Below are positions 44,009 to 52,890 of a stretch of DNA of 58,833 nt, piece by piece. The DNA comes from an uncultured Pseudomonadota bacterium. Lineage in GTDB: Bacteria > Pseudomonadota > Gammaproteobacteria > Steroidobacterales > Steroidobacteraceae. Each line of letters opens with the position of its first letter. Positions within the stretch are counted from its first letter, which is position 1. The stretch is taken from contig CAIOZU010000061.1 in the NCBI GenBank assembly GCA_903862885.1, positions 1-58,833 on the forward strand, given 5' to 3'. The position numbers were made by a program, and so were the translations under genes. The notes beneath the pieces are model-generated. The model searched no databases and was not told the DNA's origin. It saw only the letters and a list, made by a program, of their open reading frames with translations.

Positions 44009-44856
44009 CCGCGGAACTCGTTTTTCCATTGGCGTATGACTGCAAAGGTGTCCACCTCATCGATCAGCGCACGCCCCGCATGCGCCGCCGCTATGGCTTG
44101 AATGCGCCGGTCACGGGTGCGAAGAAACGGGTTGATGGCCAGCTCACGGGCTAAGGTCGTAGGGATCGTCGCCTCACCGATCGCCCGGCGGGCGTCGACC
44201 TCACGGGCGTAGTCGCTGAGCGCTTGGTTGTGGGGTTCGACCACTTGCGCAAAGCGCAGGTTGGCCGCGGTGTATTCGTGCGCGCAATACACCTGCGTGG
44301 TGGACGGCAGATGGGCGATGCAATCGAGTGAGTGCAGCATTTGCGCGGCGGTGCCTTCAAAGAGACGGCCACAACCGCCACTAAATAGCGTGTCGCCACA
44401 AAAGAGCGCCCCGTGACCCGCATAGGCCACATGGCCTGCGGTGTGGCCGGGCACATCGAGCACCTCAAAGTGCAGCCCTAAGCGTGGCAAATCCACCCGA
44501 TCCTTGGCGCCCACCGCGTGGGTGCGACCGGGGATCTGCTCCTTCGCCGGTCCAAAGACCGGAATCGATGGGCTTGTGAGTACCGAGGGGGTGGCCAATA
44601 AGCGCGCCATGCCGCCGATGTGATCCGCATGGTGATGGGTGACTAAAATGGCCGCTAAGCGGAGTTGGTGTTCGTCAAGGACCCTAAGCAAGGGCGTGGC
44701 ATCCCCCGGGTCAACCGCCACCACCTGCGAGGCCGCCTCGGCTTGCCCATGGATGAGCCACAGGTAGTTATCGCTAAAAGCGGGCACGCAGCGGACGGTC
44801 AATGGCCGCACGGCAGGGAGCGGCCAATCGGTGGTGGGGGGTGCGGCCAAGCTCAT
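44005..44856 (-). CDS. gloB: Hydroxyacylglutathione hydrolase (glyoxalase II)
   Basis: 283 residues. Metallo-beta-lactamase fold with THHHADHIGG (H74, H76, D78, H79 metal ligands), GHTAGHVAY, FCGDTLFSGGCGRLFEG and YCAHEYTAANLRFA, the GloB substrate-binding signature. It hydrolyses S-D-lactoylglutathione to D-lactate and glutathione, ending methylglyoxal detoxification in the cytosol. About 20 N-terminal residues precede the usual start (VRCVPAFSDNYLWLI), so an internal start is possible, though no better ribosome site is seen. First gene of the gloB-mltD-fabI run; divergent from the yafS-like gene. Confidence 0.94.
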   Translation of the reverse strand: MSLAAPPTTDWPLPAVRPLTVRCVPAFSDNYLWLIHGQAEAASQVVAVDPGDATPLLRVLDEHQLRLAAILVTHHHADHIGGMARLLATPSVLTSPSIPVFGPAKEQIPGRTHAVGAKDRVDLPRLGLHFEVLDVPGHTAGHVAYAGHGALFCGDTLFSGGCGRLFEGTAAQMLHSLDCIAHLPSTTQVYCAHEYTAANLRFAQVVEPHNQALSDYAREVDARRAIGEATIPTTLARELAINPFLRTRDRRIQAIAAAHAGRALIDEVDTFAVIRQWKNEFRG

Positions 44857-45031
44857 CCGTCGGGGCGTCCTTCGCTGATCTATGGGGCTGATCTATTGGG
44901 TTGCTGATCCCACTGCCGCTGGATCCGATCGATCCGCGCCATTCACCGGGGTATTTAACCTGTAACGTCTGTCGATGGCCAGCTTTTTAAGCTGAGTGAA
45001 GTCGTCGTCAGATCGGTATTCTTAAGCTCCC

Positions 45032-45760
45032 ATGACGCCCTCACTCCCCATCCCGCCGCTCGCCGATCCCTTAGAAGGGTGGTTGCAGGGGCATTTGGGT
45101 CGCTTATTAATTGATAAAGAAATCCATTTGATTTCGCGCGGGTTAGAGCAGGTGTTCGGGACGACCTGTGTGCAAATCGGTCAATGGGGCGCCATGGATG
45201 CCTTTTTGGCGCACGCGCGGCTGCCGCGCCGTGTGCTGGTGGCGGAGCCGGGGGCTTGTGGGGATTGTGTGAGTCATGCCGCCGCCTTGCCATTGGCCTC
45301 GCAGTCGATCGATGCGGTGTTATTGCCGCACACCTTGGAGTTTGAGCTCGAGCCGCATGGGGTGTTGCGTGAGGTGGAGCGGGTGCTGGTGGGTGAGGGC
45401 CATGTGCTGATCCTCGGCTTTGCGCCCTTCGGTTCGTGGGCGCTTCGGCATCACCTCACGCCGGCCGGCTTTCCACCGGGCGTGCGTCAGTTTTTGTCAG
45501 CTCGGCGCTTAGGTGACTGGCTTCGCGTGTTGGGCTTTGAGGTGCTAGACACCCAGTGGGCTCCCTTAGGCTGGCCGCTGGAATCACCCGCCTTAAGTCC
45601 TCTCGTCGCGCTGTCAGCGCGCCTCGCGCCCCTGTTCGGTGGGCGCTTGGGCAGTGTCTATCTGCTGAAAGCCAAAAAGCGGGTCTATACCCTAACGCCG
45701 ATCAGGCCCAGGCGCCGCGCGCCGCGGGTGCTTGGCCAGGCGGTGGTGGGCTCCACGTGA
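45032..45760 (+). CDS. Class I SAM-dependent methyltransferase, YafS-like
   Basis: 242 residues. Degenerate Rossmann motif I (LLIDKEI... and CVQIGQWG), motif around LPLASQSIDAVLLPHTLEFE (post-II Asp), and EVERVLVGEGHVLILGF, as in methyltransferase family 11. The position between gloB and rnhA is the same as E. coli yafS. Substrate unknown. The C-terminus is Arg-rich (IRPRRRAPRVLG). Promoter region is the 175-base gap shared with gloB. Confidence 0.8.
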   Translation: MTPSLPIPPLADPLEGWLQGHLGRLLIDKEIHLISRGLEQVFGTTCVQIGQWGAMDAFLAHARLPRRVLVAEPGACGDCVSHAAALPLASQSIDAVLLPHTLEFELEPHGVLREVERVLVGEGHVLILGFAPFGSWALRHHLTPAGFPPGVRQFLSARRLGDWLRVLGFEVLDTQWAPLGWPLESPALSPLVALSARLAPLFGGRLGSVYLLKAKKRVYTLTPIRPRRRAPRVLGQAVVGST

Positions 45761-45844
45761 GGTGATCGCTTTGCAAAGACGCTCGCTCGGGCTTATTCGC
45801 TTTACACTGTGGCGTCTGATCGAGACCGCGAGTGACTGATCGCT

Positions 45845-46309
45845 ATGTCTGACGTTACGCTGTACACCGATGGCGCCTGCCGCGGTAACCCGGGTCCCGG
45901 TGGGTGGGGTGCTTTGCTGGTGTATGGCGAGGTGGAGCGCGCGCTGTGTGGCGGGGAGGCGCTGACCACTAACAATCGCATGGAATTGCTGGCCGCCATT
46001 CGCGGGCTTGAGGCCTTGACCCGACCCTGTCGGGTGGCGCTTTATACGGACTCCCAGTATCTCAGGCAGGGCATGTTGGAGTGGCTGCCGCAGTGGAAGC
46101 GCCGCGGTTGGAAAACCGCGGCGAAGAAGCCGGTTAAAAACCAGGATCTGTGGGAGCAATTAGATGCGTTGGTGCAAGGCCATGAGATCGCCTGGCACTG
46201 GGTCAAGGGCCATGCGGGCCATCCGGGCAATGAGCGGGCTGATCGCCTAGCCAATCAAGGGCTCGAGTCCTTCTTAAGCGGTGATTCATCGGATCGCGCG
46301 CTCGGGTAA
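45845..46309 (+). CDS. rnhA: Ribonuclease HI
   Basis: 154 residues, family-typical. Catalytic residues D9 ([16 protein letters not shown]), E47 (NRMELLAAI), D69 (LYTDSQYL) and D133 (NERADRLAN) plus H123 are all present, with the basic handle ([20 protein letters not shown]). It removes RNA from RNA-DNA hybrids, including primers and R-loops. A TACACT box (near 45803) may be its promoter. dnaQ follows on the same strand after 33 bases, unlike the divergent arrangement in E. coli. Confidence 0.96.
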   Translation: MSDVTLYTDGACRGNPGPGGWGALLVYGEVERALCGGEALTTNNRMELLAAIRGLEALTRPCRVALYTDSQYLRQGMLEWLPQWKRRGWKTAAKKPVKNQDLWEQLDALVQGHEIAWHWVKGHAGHPGNERADRLANQGLESFLSGDSSDRALG

Positions 46310-46342
46310 GCTTCACCGGTCGGCTCGGGAGATCAACACAGC

Positions 46343-47053
46343 ATGCGGCAAGTGATTTTAGATACAGAGACCACGGGTCTTGAGGCCGCGCAGGGCCATC
46401 GCGTGATTGAGATCGGCTGCGTGGAGCTTGTGAATCGACGGCCGACAGGTAAGACCTTCCATCGCTATCTCAACCCGGAGCGGCCCATTGATGCGGGTGC
46501 GCAGGCGGTGCACGGTTTGTCGCTCGAGTTTCTATCGACGCATCCGGTGTTCGCGGCGGTGGCGGAGGAGTTTGTCGCCTTTGTGAGTGGCGCGGAACTC
46601 ATTATTCATAATGCGCCTTTCGATGTCGGTTTTATTGACCATGAATTTGGTCGACTGCCCCCGCCGCAGCGCCTGCTCACCGACAGTTGCACGATTTTAG
46701 ACACGCTGGTGATGGCAAGACAGCGCCATCCCGGGCAGCGCAATAGTTTAGAGGCGCTGTGTAAGCGCTATGGTGTGGATGCCACTTCGCGTGAGTTACA
46801 CGGTGCGCTGCTTGATGCGCGCTTATTGGCCGATGTGTATCTGGCGATGACCGGTGGGCAGGGGGCGTTAAGCTTAGCGGCCGAGCAGCCAGGCCCGGTG
46901 ACCCACGCCGCCGTGACCGTTGCCAAGCGCCGGCCACGCGGGGTGATCCCGGTGATTCGAGCGAGTGCGGAGGAGTTGGTGGCGCATGAGCAGGCGCTCG
47001 ATGCGCTCGCCAAGGCCTCTAAGGGCAAGTGTTTATTTAGAGAGGCCACCTAG
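46343..47053 (+). CDS. dnaQ: DNA polymerase III epsilon subunit (proofreading 3'-5' exonuclease)
   Basis: 236 residues. DEDDh exonuclease motifs: Exo I ILDTETTGL (D7, E9), Exo II IIHNAPFDVGF, Exo III with HGALLDARLLADVY, His and Asp in place. The C-terminal segment (about 185-236: HAAVTVAKRRPRGVIPVIRA, EELVAHEQALDALAKASKGK) supplies the alpha-subunit binding tail. It proofreads during replication as part of the polymerase core. pgi starts 2 bases after its stop, so they are probably co-transcribed. Confidence 0.95.
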   Translation: MRQVILDTETTGLEAAQGHRVIEIGCVELVNRRPTGKTFHRYLNPERPIDAGAQAVHGLSLEFLSTHPVFAAVAEEFVAFVSGAELIIHNAPFDVGFIDHEFGRLPPPQRLLTDSCTILDTLVMARQRHPGQRNSLEALCKRYGVDATSRELHGALLDARLLADVYLAMTGGQGALSLAAEQPGPVTHAAVTVAKRRPRGVIPVIRASAEELVAHEQALDALAKASKGKCLFREAT

Positions 47054-47055
47054 CC

Positions 47056-48705
47056 ATGGCGGATGCGACGCCAAGCCTACCCTTTGCATCGGTGGCCTTA
47101 AGTGCCGCTTTGAGCGCGCACGCCGCACGCATCAAAGCCCTTGGTTATCGCGGGCTGCTGGCCGCAGATCCTAACCGCTATGCGCCGTTGTCCGTGGAGG
47201 CAGAGGGGCTGCTGCTTGATTTTTCAAGGCAGCTCATTGATCCCAAGGCCTTAAAGGACCTGTTGGCCTTGGCAGAGGCTTCGCAGGTCAGTGAAGCCTT
47301 TGAGCGTATGTGTCGCGGCGATAGGATCAATGCAAGCGAGCAGCGCGCGGTGTTGCACACCGCGCTTCGTGATCAGAGTGGCACGGCGTTGGTGGTGGCC
47401 GGTGAGGACATTCGTGCCTTGGTCCGTCAGGTACGTGATCACATGCGGCGTTTCGTGGCGGCGGTGACTCAAGGCGAGCGGCGCGGCGCCACGGGTAGTC
47501 GCTTCACCGATGTCATCCATATAGGCATTGGTGGGTCGGATTTGGGCCCGGTGATGGTGGTGGAGGCACTAAAAAGTTATACGAACCCCGCGTTGGCTGT
47601 GCACTTTGTGTCGAATGTGGATGGGGTGCAGTGGGCGGATGTCAGTGCGCGCTTAAATCCCGCCACCACCTTGGTGGTGATTTGCTCAAAAACCTTCACC
47701 ACGTTAGAGACCTTGACCAATGCCAAACTCGCGCGCGCTTGGATCGTCGCGCACTTAGGTGAGACGGCGGTGGCGGCGCACTTTGCGGCGGTGTCGGTGA
47801 ATCACGCCGCGATGAATGCATTTGGGGTGGCCGATGAGGCGCGCTTTGCCTTGTGGGATTGGGTGGGCGGCCGCTATTCCGTGTGGTCTGCCATTGGGCT
47901 CACGGTGGAGTTGGCGATTGGATCCGCGCATTTTGAGGCGCTGTTAAAAGGTGCGTATGCGATGGATTGTCATGCGCGCACCGCGCCCTTCGGGCAGAAC
48001 CTGCCGGTGCTGATGGGCTTACTGGCGGTGTGGAATCGTCATTACTTGGCGATGACCAGTCACGCGGTCCTGCCCTACGATCAGCGGCTGCATCGTTTCC
48101 CGGCGTATTTACAGCAACTGGCGATGGAGTCGAACGGCAAGCGGGTCCGACGGGAGGGTAGCCCCGTGGACTATCCCACCGAGGCGGTGCTGTGGGGTGA
48201 GGCGGGCTCGAATGGCCAACACTCGTTTTTTCAGTTGCTACATCAAGGGACGGCTTGCGTCTCGATCGATCTCTTATTGCCGGCGCGCTCCTCGGTGGGG
48301 CTGCAGGCCTCGCAGGATCTAGCGATCGCTCATGCACTCGCTCAAGCGGAGGCGTTCGCGATGGGTTATACCGAAGCGGAGGCATGGGCTGAGCTTCGCG
48401 CGAAGGGCGTGTCTATGGAGCAGGCACACGCGTTGGCCCCGCATAAGGTCCATCCGGGCAATCGGCCCAGTTCCTTACTCCTGTGTGAGCGCTTGGATCC
48501 TTCGACCTTGGGCCGGTTGGTGGCGCTTTATGAACACCGGGTGTTCGTGGAGAGTGTGCTCTGGGACATCAATGCCTTCGATCAGTGGGGGGTGGAGCTG
48601 GGTAAGCGCTTGGCGGATGCGCTGGCACCGGCGGTTACGGGTGCGGGGCCTGCCCCCTCGGGGCTTCAACCGCTGATGGATCGCTTGGCCCGGTGGCGCC
48701 GATAG
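47056..48705 (+). CDS. pgi: Glucose-6-phosphate isomerase
   Basis: 549 residues, usual length. Landmarks: GIGGSDLGPVMVVEAL, VSNVDGVQWADV, SKTFTTLETLTNA (phosphate loop), GRYSVWSAIGL, ESNGKRV, GEAGSNGQHSFFQLLHQG with catalytic His, and DQWGVELGKRLA with the catalytic Lys near the C-terminus. It interconverts glucose-6-P and fructose-6-P in the cytosol; the latter leads to GDP-mannose and so to the Gmd/Fcl pathway. It follows dnaQ directly and precedes the polysaccharide export genes. Confidence 0.96.
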   Translation: MADATPSLPFASVALSAALSAHAARIKALGYRGLLAADPNRYAPLSVEAEGLLLDFSRQLIDPKALKDLLALAEASQVSEAFERMCRGDRINASEQRAVLHTALRDQSGTALVVAGEDIRALVRQVRDHMRRFVAAVTQGERRGATGSRFTDVIHIGIGGSDLGPVMVVEALKSYTNPALAVHFVSNVDGVQWADVSARLNPATTLVVICSKTFTTLETLTNAKLARAWIVAHLGETAVAAHFAAVSVNHAAMNAFGVADEARFALWDWVGGRYSVWSAIGLTVELAIGSAHFEALLKGAYAMDCHARTAPFGQNLPVLMGLLAVWNRHYLAMTSHAVLPYDQRLHRFPAYLQQLAMESNGKRVRREGSPVDYPTEAVLWGEAGSNGQHSFFQLLHQGTACVSIDLLLPARSSVGLQASQDLAIAHALAQAEAFAMGYTEAEAWAELRAKGVSMEQAHALAPHKVHPGNRPSSLLLCERLDPSTLGRLVALYEHRVFVESVLWDINAFDQWGVELGKRLADALAPAVTGAGPAPSGLQPLMDRLARWRR

Positions 48706-48707
48706 CG

Positions 48708-48752
48708 GGTCGGCCAGAGCGGGGTCCGCCAGAGCGGGGTCCGCCAGAGCGG
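48708..48752 (+). repeat. 15-bp tandem repeat, three copies
   Basis: Unit GGTCcGCCAGAGCGG at 48708-48722, 48723-48737 and 48738-48752; the first differs at one base (GGTCG). It lies just after the pgi stop, in the leader of the SLBB gene. Exact tandem copies suggest slippage and possible length variation between strains. No function is indicated. Confidence 0.9.
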
Positions 48753-48892
48753 TTAATTGTGGCTTTGGTCTCAATTAGAGTGTGCGGCAAGCGATAAACT
48801 GGTGATTGGCGAACGATCGCCCAGCGCCGGTTCGTGCGGTGATCTGATCCGTGGTGAGTCCTCGGCTTTTTATTTCTTAGGAAGTTTCTGCT

Positions 48893-51721
48893 ATGGCATG
48901 TCTGAACCGCTGCACTGTGTGGACGCGCGGGCAACCGCTGATCGTGGCTCTTTGCGGGGCGTGGCTCCTTAGTCTGTTGGTCAGTGCGCCGGTCCATGCG
49001 CAAACCGCCGAGCAGTTGCGTGCCTACCAGAATGCATCTCCCGCACAGCGCGACGCCTTGATGAAGCAGGTGGGCGGCAATGCGCCCGTCGCCACCCAGG
49101 CAGGGGCCGCCAACCAAGTGCTGGTCAATCGGCCGAGCGATGTGGATGATGAAAATCCCAGCGGTAAAATCCGCGGCGGTGAGTTGGTCTTAATGGATTT
49201 ATTGCCTTTGCCGGATGCCTCATCGGCGGGATCGGCGGAGGCCGGCATGCCGCTCCGTTTTGACGCGCGCCGTCTGATGGTGCCGCTCTCTGATGCGGAA
49301 CGGGAGGTGCAGACGAAAACGCTGCAACTCATCTTGGCCCATAACCCCTACCAGTTATCAGCGAACGGCGTGCTGCAGTTGCCAGGCTTTAGTCCGATTC
49401 CGCTGGCAGGACTCACGCCCGATCAAGCGCATGAGCGCTTAGCGCTCGATCCGAATCTGCAGCGCTTTGCATTGCAGCTACAAATCTTGCGGCCGAGCAG
49501 TCTCGATGCGGCGGGCTTGCGGTTATTTGGTTACGACCTATTCAAAGGATCGGCCTCCGCCTTTGTGCCAGGGACTGATATTCCTGCGCCCGATGATTAC
49601 AAGATCGGCCCGGGCGATCAAATGAGTATTCAGCTCTATGGTCAGACGAGCACGGTGTATAACTTCCCGATAACCCGCGACGGCACGATCAGCTTGCCGG
49701 ACTTGGGGCCCATCGCTGTTGGCGGGATGTCCTTAGGCGCGGCGCGCAGCCAAATTGAAAGTCGGGTCGCCAAGCAAATGATTGGTACGCAGGTGCGTGT
49801 CACCTTAGGCGAGTTACGGACTGCGCGCGTATTGGTGGTAGGCGACGCCATGCGACCAGGCACCGTGGTGGTGTCGGGGCTGTCCACCGCGACCAGTGCC
49901 TTGTTTGCCAGTGGCGGTGTGCGACCGATCGGGTCCTTGCGCAACATTGAAATCAAACGCGACGGGGCTTTGCTGCGCAGGCTGGATTTGTATGACGTCC
50001 TGTTAAAGGGTGACACCGCGAATGATGTGGCCTTGCAGACCGGTGATGTGGTGTTGGTGCCACCGATCGGTCCCACGGTGGGGATTGCCGGTGAAGTGAG
50101 ACGTCCCGCGATTTATGAGATCAAAGCCGAAAAGACCGTGGGCGCGCTATTGGATTTGGCGGGCGGTGTCGGACCGGAGGCGGATCTGAAGCTCGTGACC
50201 TTAGATCGCATTGAGCCGGGTAAAGAGCGCACCTCGGTTCGCCTGAATCTCACCACCGTCGAGGGTCGGGCCTTTGTGCTGCGTTCGGGTGACGTGCTTC
50301 GTATCCCACAGATCAGCCCCGTGGTCAGTAACAGCATCTTGGTGGAGGGGCATGTGTATCACCCGGGCAATTTTGCCTATCAGCCAGGGATTCGCCTGTC
50401 GGATATTTTGAGTTCGCGCGATGAGTTAAAGCCACGCGCCGACTTGCATTATGTGTTGGTGCGTCGTGAAGAGATCGCCTCGGGTCGAGTGACGGTATTT
50501 TCGGCCGATTTAGAAGCGGCTTTGGCGCATCGCGGTGAGGCGGCCGACTTATTATTGATGCCTCGCGACAAGATCAATGTCTTTGATGTGGTCTCCCCAA
50601 GAGATCGCATTGTGAGTCCGTTGTTGGATGAGTTACAGACACAAAGCTCCCCAACGGCCTTCGCCCTCGCGGTTGATATTTCGGGCTTTGTGAACGCGCC
50701 GGGCCGCTATCCGCTGGAGCCGGGTATGCGGGTGTTGGATGTCATTCGAGCGGGTGGCGGCTTGAAGGATCAGGCCTATACGGCCAGTGCGGAGCTGTCT
50801 CGTTATGCCATTGGTTCGGGCAAGCAGCGCGAAGCCTCGCTGATTGCGGTGGATTTGGCCGCTGCCTTGAGGGGCGAGGCGAGTGCCAATCTGGAGTTGT
50901 CGCCCTATGACCTACTGACCATCAAGGAGACCCCGGACTGGGGGCGTGTGGAGGACGTGGAGTTGGTGGGTGAGGTCAAATTCCCCGGCATTTACCGCGT
51001 TCGCCGCGGTGAAACCCTCGCCTCGGTGATGAAGCGTGCCGGCGGCTTAAACTCTAATGCCTTTGCGCGCGGGGCGGTGTTCATGCGCGAAGAGCTGAAA
51101 ACTCGCGAGAAGGAAAGCATCGACAAGATGGCGGATCGACTGCAGGCGCAGATGAATGGCGCGACGATTACCGCCGCCAATTCGGTAACCGCCGCTAGCA
51201 GCAACACTGCGGGCAAGGACGCGGCAGCGACGCTCGCGATCAGTCAATCGCTCATCAGCCAACTGCGCGCAACCAAGCCGGTGGGCCGTTTGGTGATTGA
51301 TTTGCCGGCGCTGATCGCGCGCGGTGAAGGCTCGGATGCCGATGTGACGCTGCGTCCCGGAGATAAATTGGTCATTCCGCGTGAGACTCAGGAAGTGATC
51401 GTGTTGGGTGAGGTGCAAAACCCCACCAGCCATCTGTTCCGTCGCGGCATGAATAAAGACATGGCCATTGCCTTATCGGGTGGTTACGCGACCGGTGCGG
51501 ATAAAAAGCGCAGTTATGTGATGCACGCGGATGGCAGTGTGGCGCTGTTTGCAGGCCGCTGGTCACGAGGTGGCAACGTGCCGGTATTGGCGGGCGACAC
51601 GGTGGTGGTGCCTTTGGATACGGAGCGTCTGCCGCCGTTGGTCGAGTGGCAGAGTATCAGCTCCATTCTGTATAACTTCGCGGTGGCGGCGTCGAGTCTA
51701 AAGACCTTCGGTGTCTTGTAA
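48893..51721 (+). CDS. Large SLBB-domain polysaccharide export protein (Wza/OtnA-like)
   Basis: 942 residues with a signal peptide (TRGQPLIVALCGAWLLSLLV, cleavage after PVHA36). The polysaccharide-export domain starts at about 233 (DDYKIGPGDQMSIQLYGQT) and is followed by at least five SLBB repeats (LVVGDAMRPGTVVVSG, GIAGEVRRPAIYEI, LVEGHVYHPGNFAYQPG, DISGFVNAPGRYPLEPG, LVGEVKFPGIYRVRRGE, VLGEVQNPTSHLFRRG). It lacks a lipobox, unlike E. coli Wza, and is more than twice as long, like OtnA of Vibrio. It should form the periplasm/outer-membrane conduit for capsule or O-antigen-like glycan. AGGAAG precedes the ATG. The Wzz gene follows after 101 bases. Confidence 0.9.
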   Translation: MACLNRCTVWTRGQPLIVALCGAWLLSLLVSAPVHAQTAEQLRAYQNASPAQRDALMKQVGGNAPVATQAGAANQVLVNRPSDVDDENPSGKIRGGELVLMDLLPLPDASSAGSAEAGMPLRFDARRLMVPLSDAEREVQTKTLQLILAHNPYQLSANGVLQLPGFSPIPLAGLTPDQAHERLALDPNLQRFALQLQILRPSSLDAAGLRLFGYDLFKGSASAFVPGTDIPAPDDYKIGPGDQMSIQLYGQTSTVYNFPITRDGTISLPDLGPIAVGGMSLGAARSQIESRVAKQMIGTQVRVTLGELRTARVLVVGDAMRPGTVVVSGLSTATSALFASGGVRPIGSLRNIEIKRDGALLRRLDLYDVLLKGDTANDVALQTGDVVLVPPIGPTVGIAGEVRRPAIYEIKAEKTVGALLDLAGGVGPEADLKLVTLDRIEPGKERTSVRLNLTTVEGRAFVLRSGDVLRIPQISPVVSNSILVEGHVYHPGNFAYQPGIRLSDILSSRDELKPRADLHYVLVRREEIASGRVTVFSADLEAALAHRGEAADLLLMPRDKINVFDVVSPRDRIVSPLLDELQTQSSPTAFALAVDISGFVNAPGRYPLEPGMRVLDVIRAGGGLKDQAYTASAELSRYAIGSGKQREASLIAVDLAAALRGEASANLELSPYDLLTIKETPDWGRVEDVELVGEVKFPGIYRVRRGETLASVMKRAGGLNSNAFARGAVFMREELKTREKESIDKMADRLQAQMNGATITAANSVTAASSNTAGKDAAATLAISQSLISQLRATKPVGRLVIDLPALIARGEGSDADVTLRPGDKLVIPRETQEVIVLGEVQNPTSHLFRRGMNKDMAIALSGGYATGADKKRSYVMHADGSVALFAGRWSRGGNVPVLAGDTVVVPLDTERLPPLVEWQSISSILYNFAVAASSLKTFGVL

Positions 51722-51822
51722 CGCATAGGCCTGCGCTGAGGAGGGCGGTGCCTGAGTGCCGCCTGCTGTCGTCGCAGGCTGTTTAAGTGCAATCTGACCT
51801 TACTTAATGAGCGTGGCCTGCT

Positions 51823-52746
51823 ATGGATAAACCAACCCCTGCGACTGAACCCGCGTCGAGCGAGCGCTATGTTTATTTGGTGCCGCAAACGGCGATGGCC
51901 GCCGGTGGCCAGGAGAGTGATGAGATCGATGTGGGCGCGATCATTCAAACGCTCAAGGCGGGTTGGAAACTGATGGCGGTGGTGACCGTGCTGTTCGTGG
52001 CACTTGGGGTGACCTACTCGCTCTTGGCCACGGAATGGTTTCAGGCGGAGGTGCTGTTGGTGCCGGCGCGTAAAAGCAGTTCGCTGAGTGCAAGCCTTGG
52101 GCAGTTGGGTGGGCTTGCGAGTATGGCGGGCATTGCCATCCCCGGAGCTGAAATGGGTGAGCCGCTTGCCTTTTTGAAGTCAAAGGATTTTGTGCGGGAC
52201 TTCATTGCAGACTACCACTTGATGCCGGTGCTCTATGCCAAAAAATGGGATGCGGTCAATCAGCGCTGGAAAGGCACGGATGTGAAGAAGCAACCCGATA
52301 TTCGTGATGCGGTGCAGTATTTTGATAAAAGCCTTAGAACGGTCAGCGAAGACAAAAAAACGGGTCTCGTGACCATGACCGTGAAATGGAAAGATGGGCG
52401 CTTAGCCGCTGAGTGGGCCAATCTGTTGGTTAAGCGATTGAATGATCGGCTGCGCCAACGGGCGGTGATGGAATCGACGCGCAGTGTCGAGTATCTGCAA
52501 AAAGAAATAGCGGGGACCAACATTGTGTCGTTGCAGCAGTCTTTGGGCCGCGTACTAGAAAGTGAAATGCAGAAGCTGCTGTTGGCGCAGGCCAATGAGG
52601 AGTTTGCTTTTAAGGTAGTAGATGCCGCCTTTGAGCCGAGACTGCGGTCGTCACCGAAACGCACGCTGATCGTCTTGGCGTCATTGCTTGCGGGCTTGAT
52701 AGTGTCAGGGCTTATAGTCTTGGTCCGCAAACCCAAAGAAGCCTAA
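51823..52746 (+). CDS. Wzz-type chain-length determinant / polysaccharide co-polymerase
   Basis: 307 residues. Cytoplasmic N-tail, first membrane helix at about 50-72 (LMAVVTVLFVALGVTYSLL), periplasmic domain with the Wzz-type EPLAFLKSKDFVRDFI and coiled helices (STRSVEYLQKEIAGTNIVSL), a Pro-containing stretch RLRSSPKR and second helix at about 283-302. No cytoplasmic tyrosine-kinase domain is fused. It controls glycan chain length and probably couples polymerisation to the SLBB exporter just upstream. Likely one transcript with that gene; a terminator follows. Confidence 0.88.
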   Translation: MDKPTPATEPASSERYVYLVPQTAMAAGGQESDEIDVGAIIQTLKAGWKLMAVVTVLFVALGVTYSLLATEWFQAEVLLVPARKSSSLSASLGQLGGLASMAGIAIPGAEMGEPLAFLKSKDFVRDFIADYHLMPVLYAKKWDAVNQRWKGTDVKKQPDIRDAVQYFDKSLRTVSEDKKTGLVTMTVKWKDGRLAAEWANLLVKRLNDRLRQRAVMESTRSVEYLQKEIAGTNIVSLQQSLGRVLESEMQKLLLAQANEEFAFKVVDAAFEPRLRSSPKRTLIVLASLLAGLIVSGLIVLVRKPKEA

Positions 52747-52766
52747 AGAGTCGCCTAAATCAGTAG

Positions 52767-52791
52767 AAAGCGCATCTCAAGGATGCGCTTT
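52767..52791 (+). terminator. Terminator after the Wzz gene
   Basis: Perfect 10-bp stem AAAGCGCATC/GATGCGCTTT with a 5-base loop, 20 bases after the stop. The T-run is short (TTT). Confidence 0.75.
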
Positions 52792-52890
52792 ATGCGGCGA
52801 CGCCGATCCCTGTTTGTTGGCTCTCTCGTGTCCCATTAACTCGCGCCCGTCGCCCTGCTGTCAGCGGCAGCCGAGGCACACGGGTGTGCC

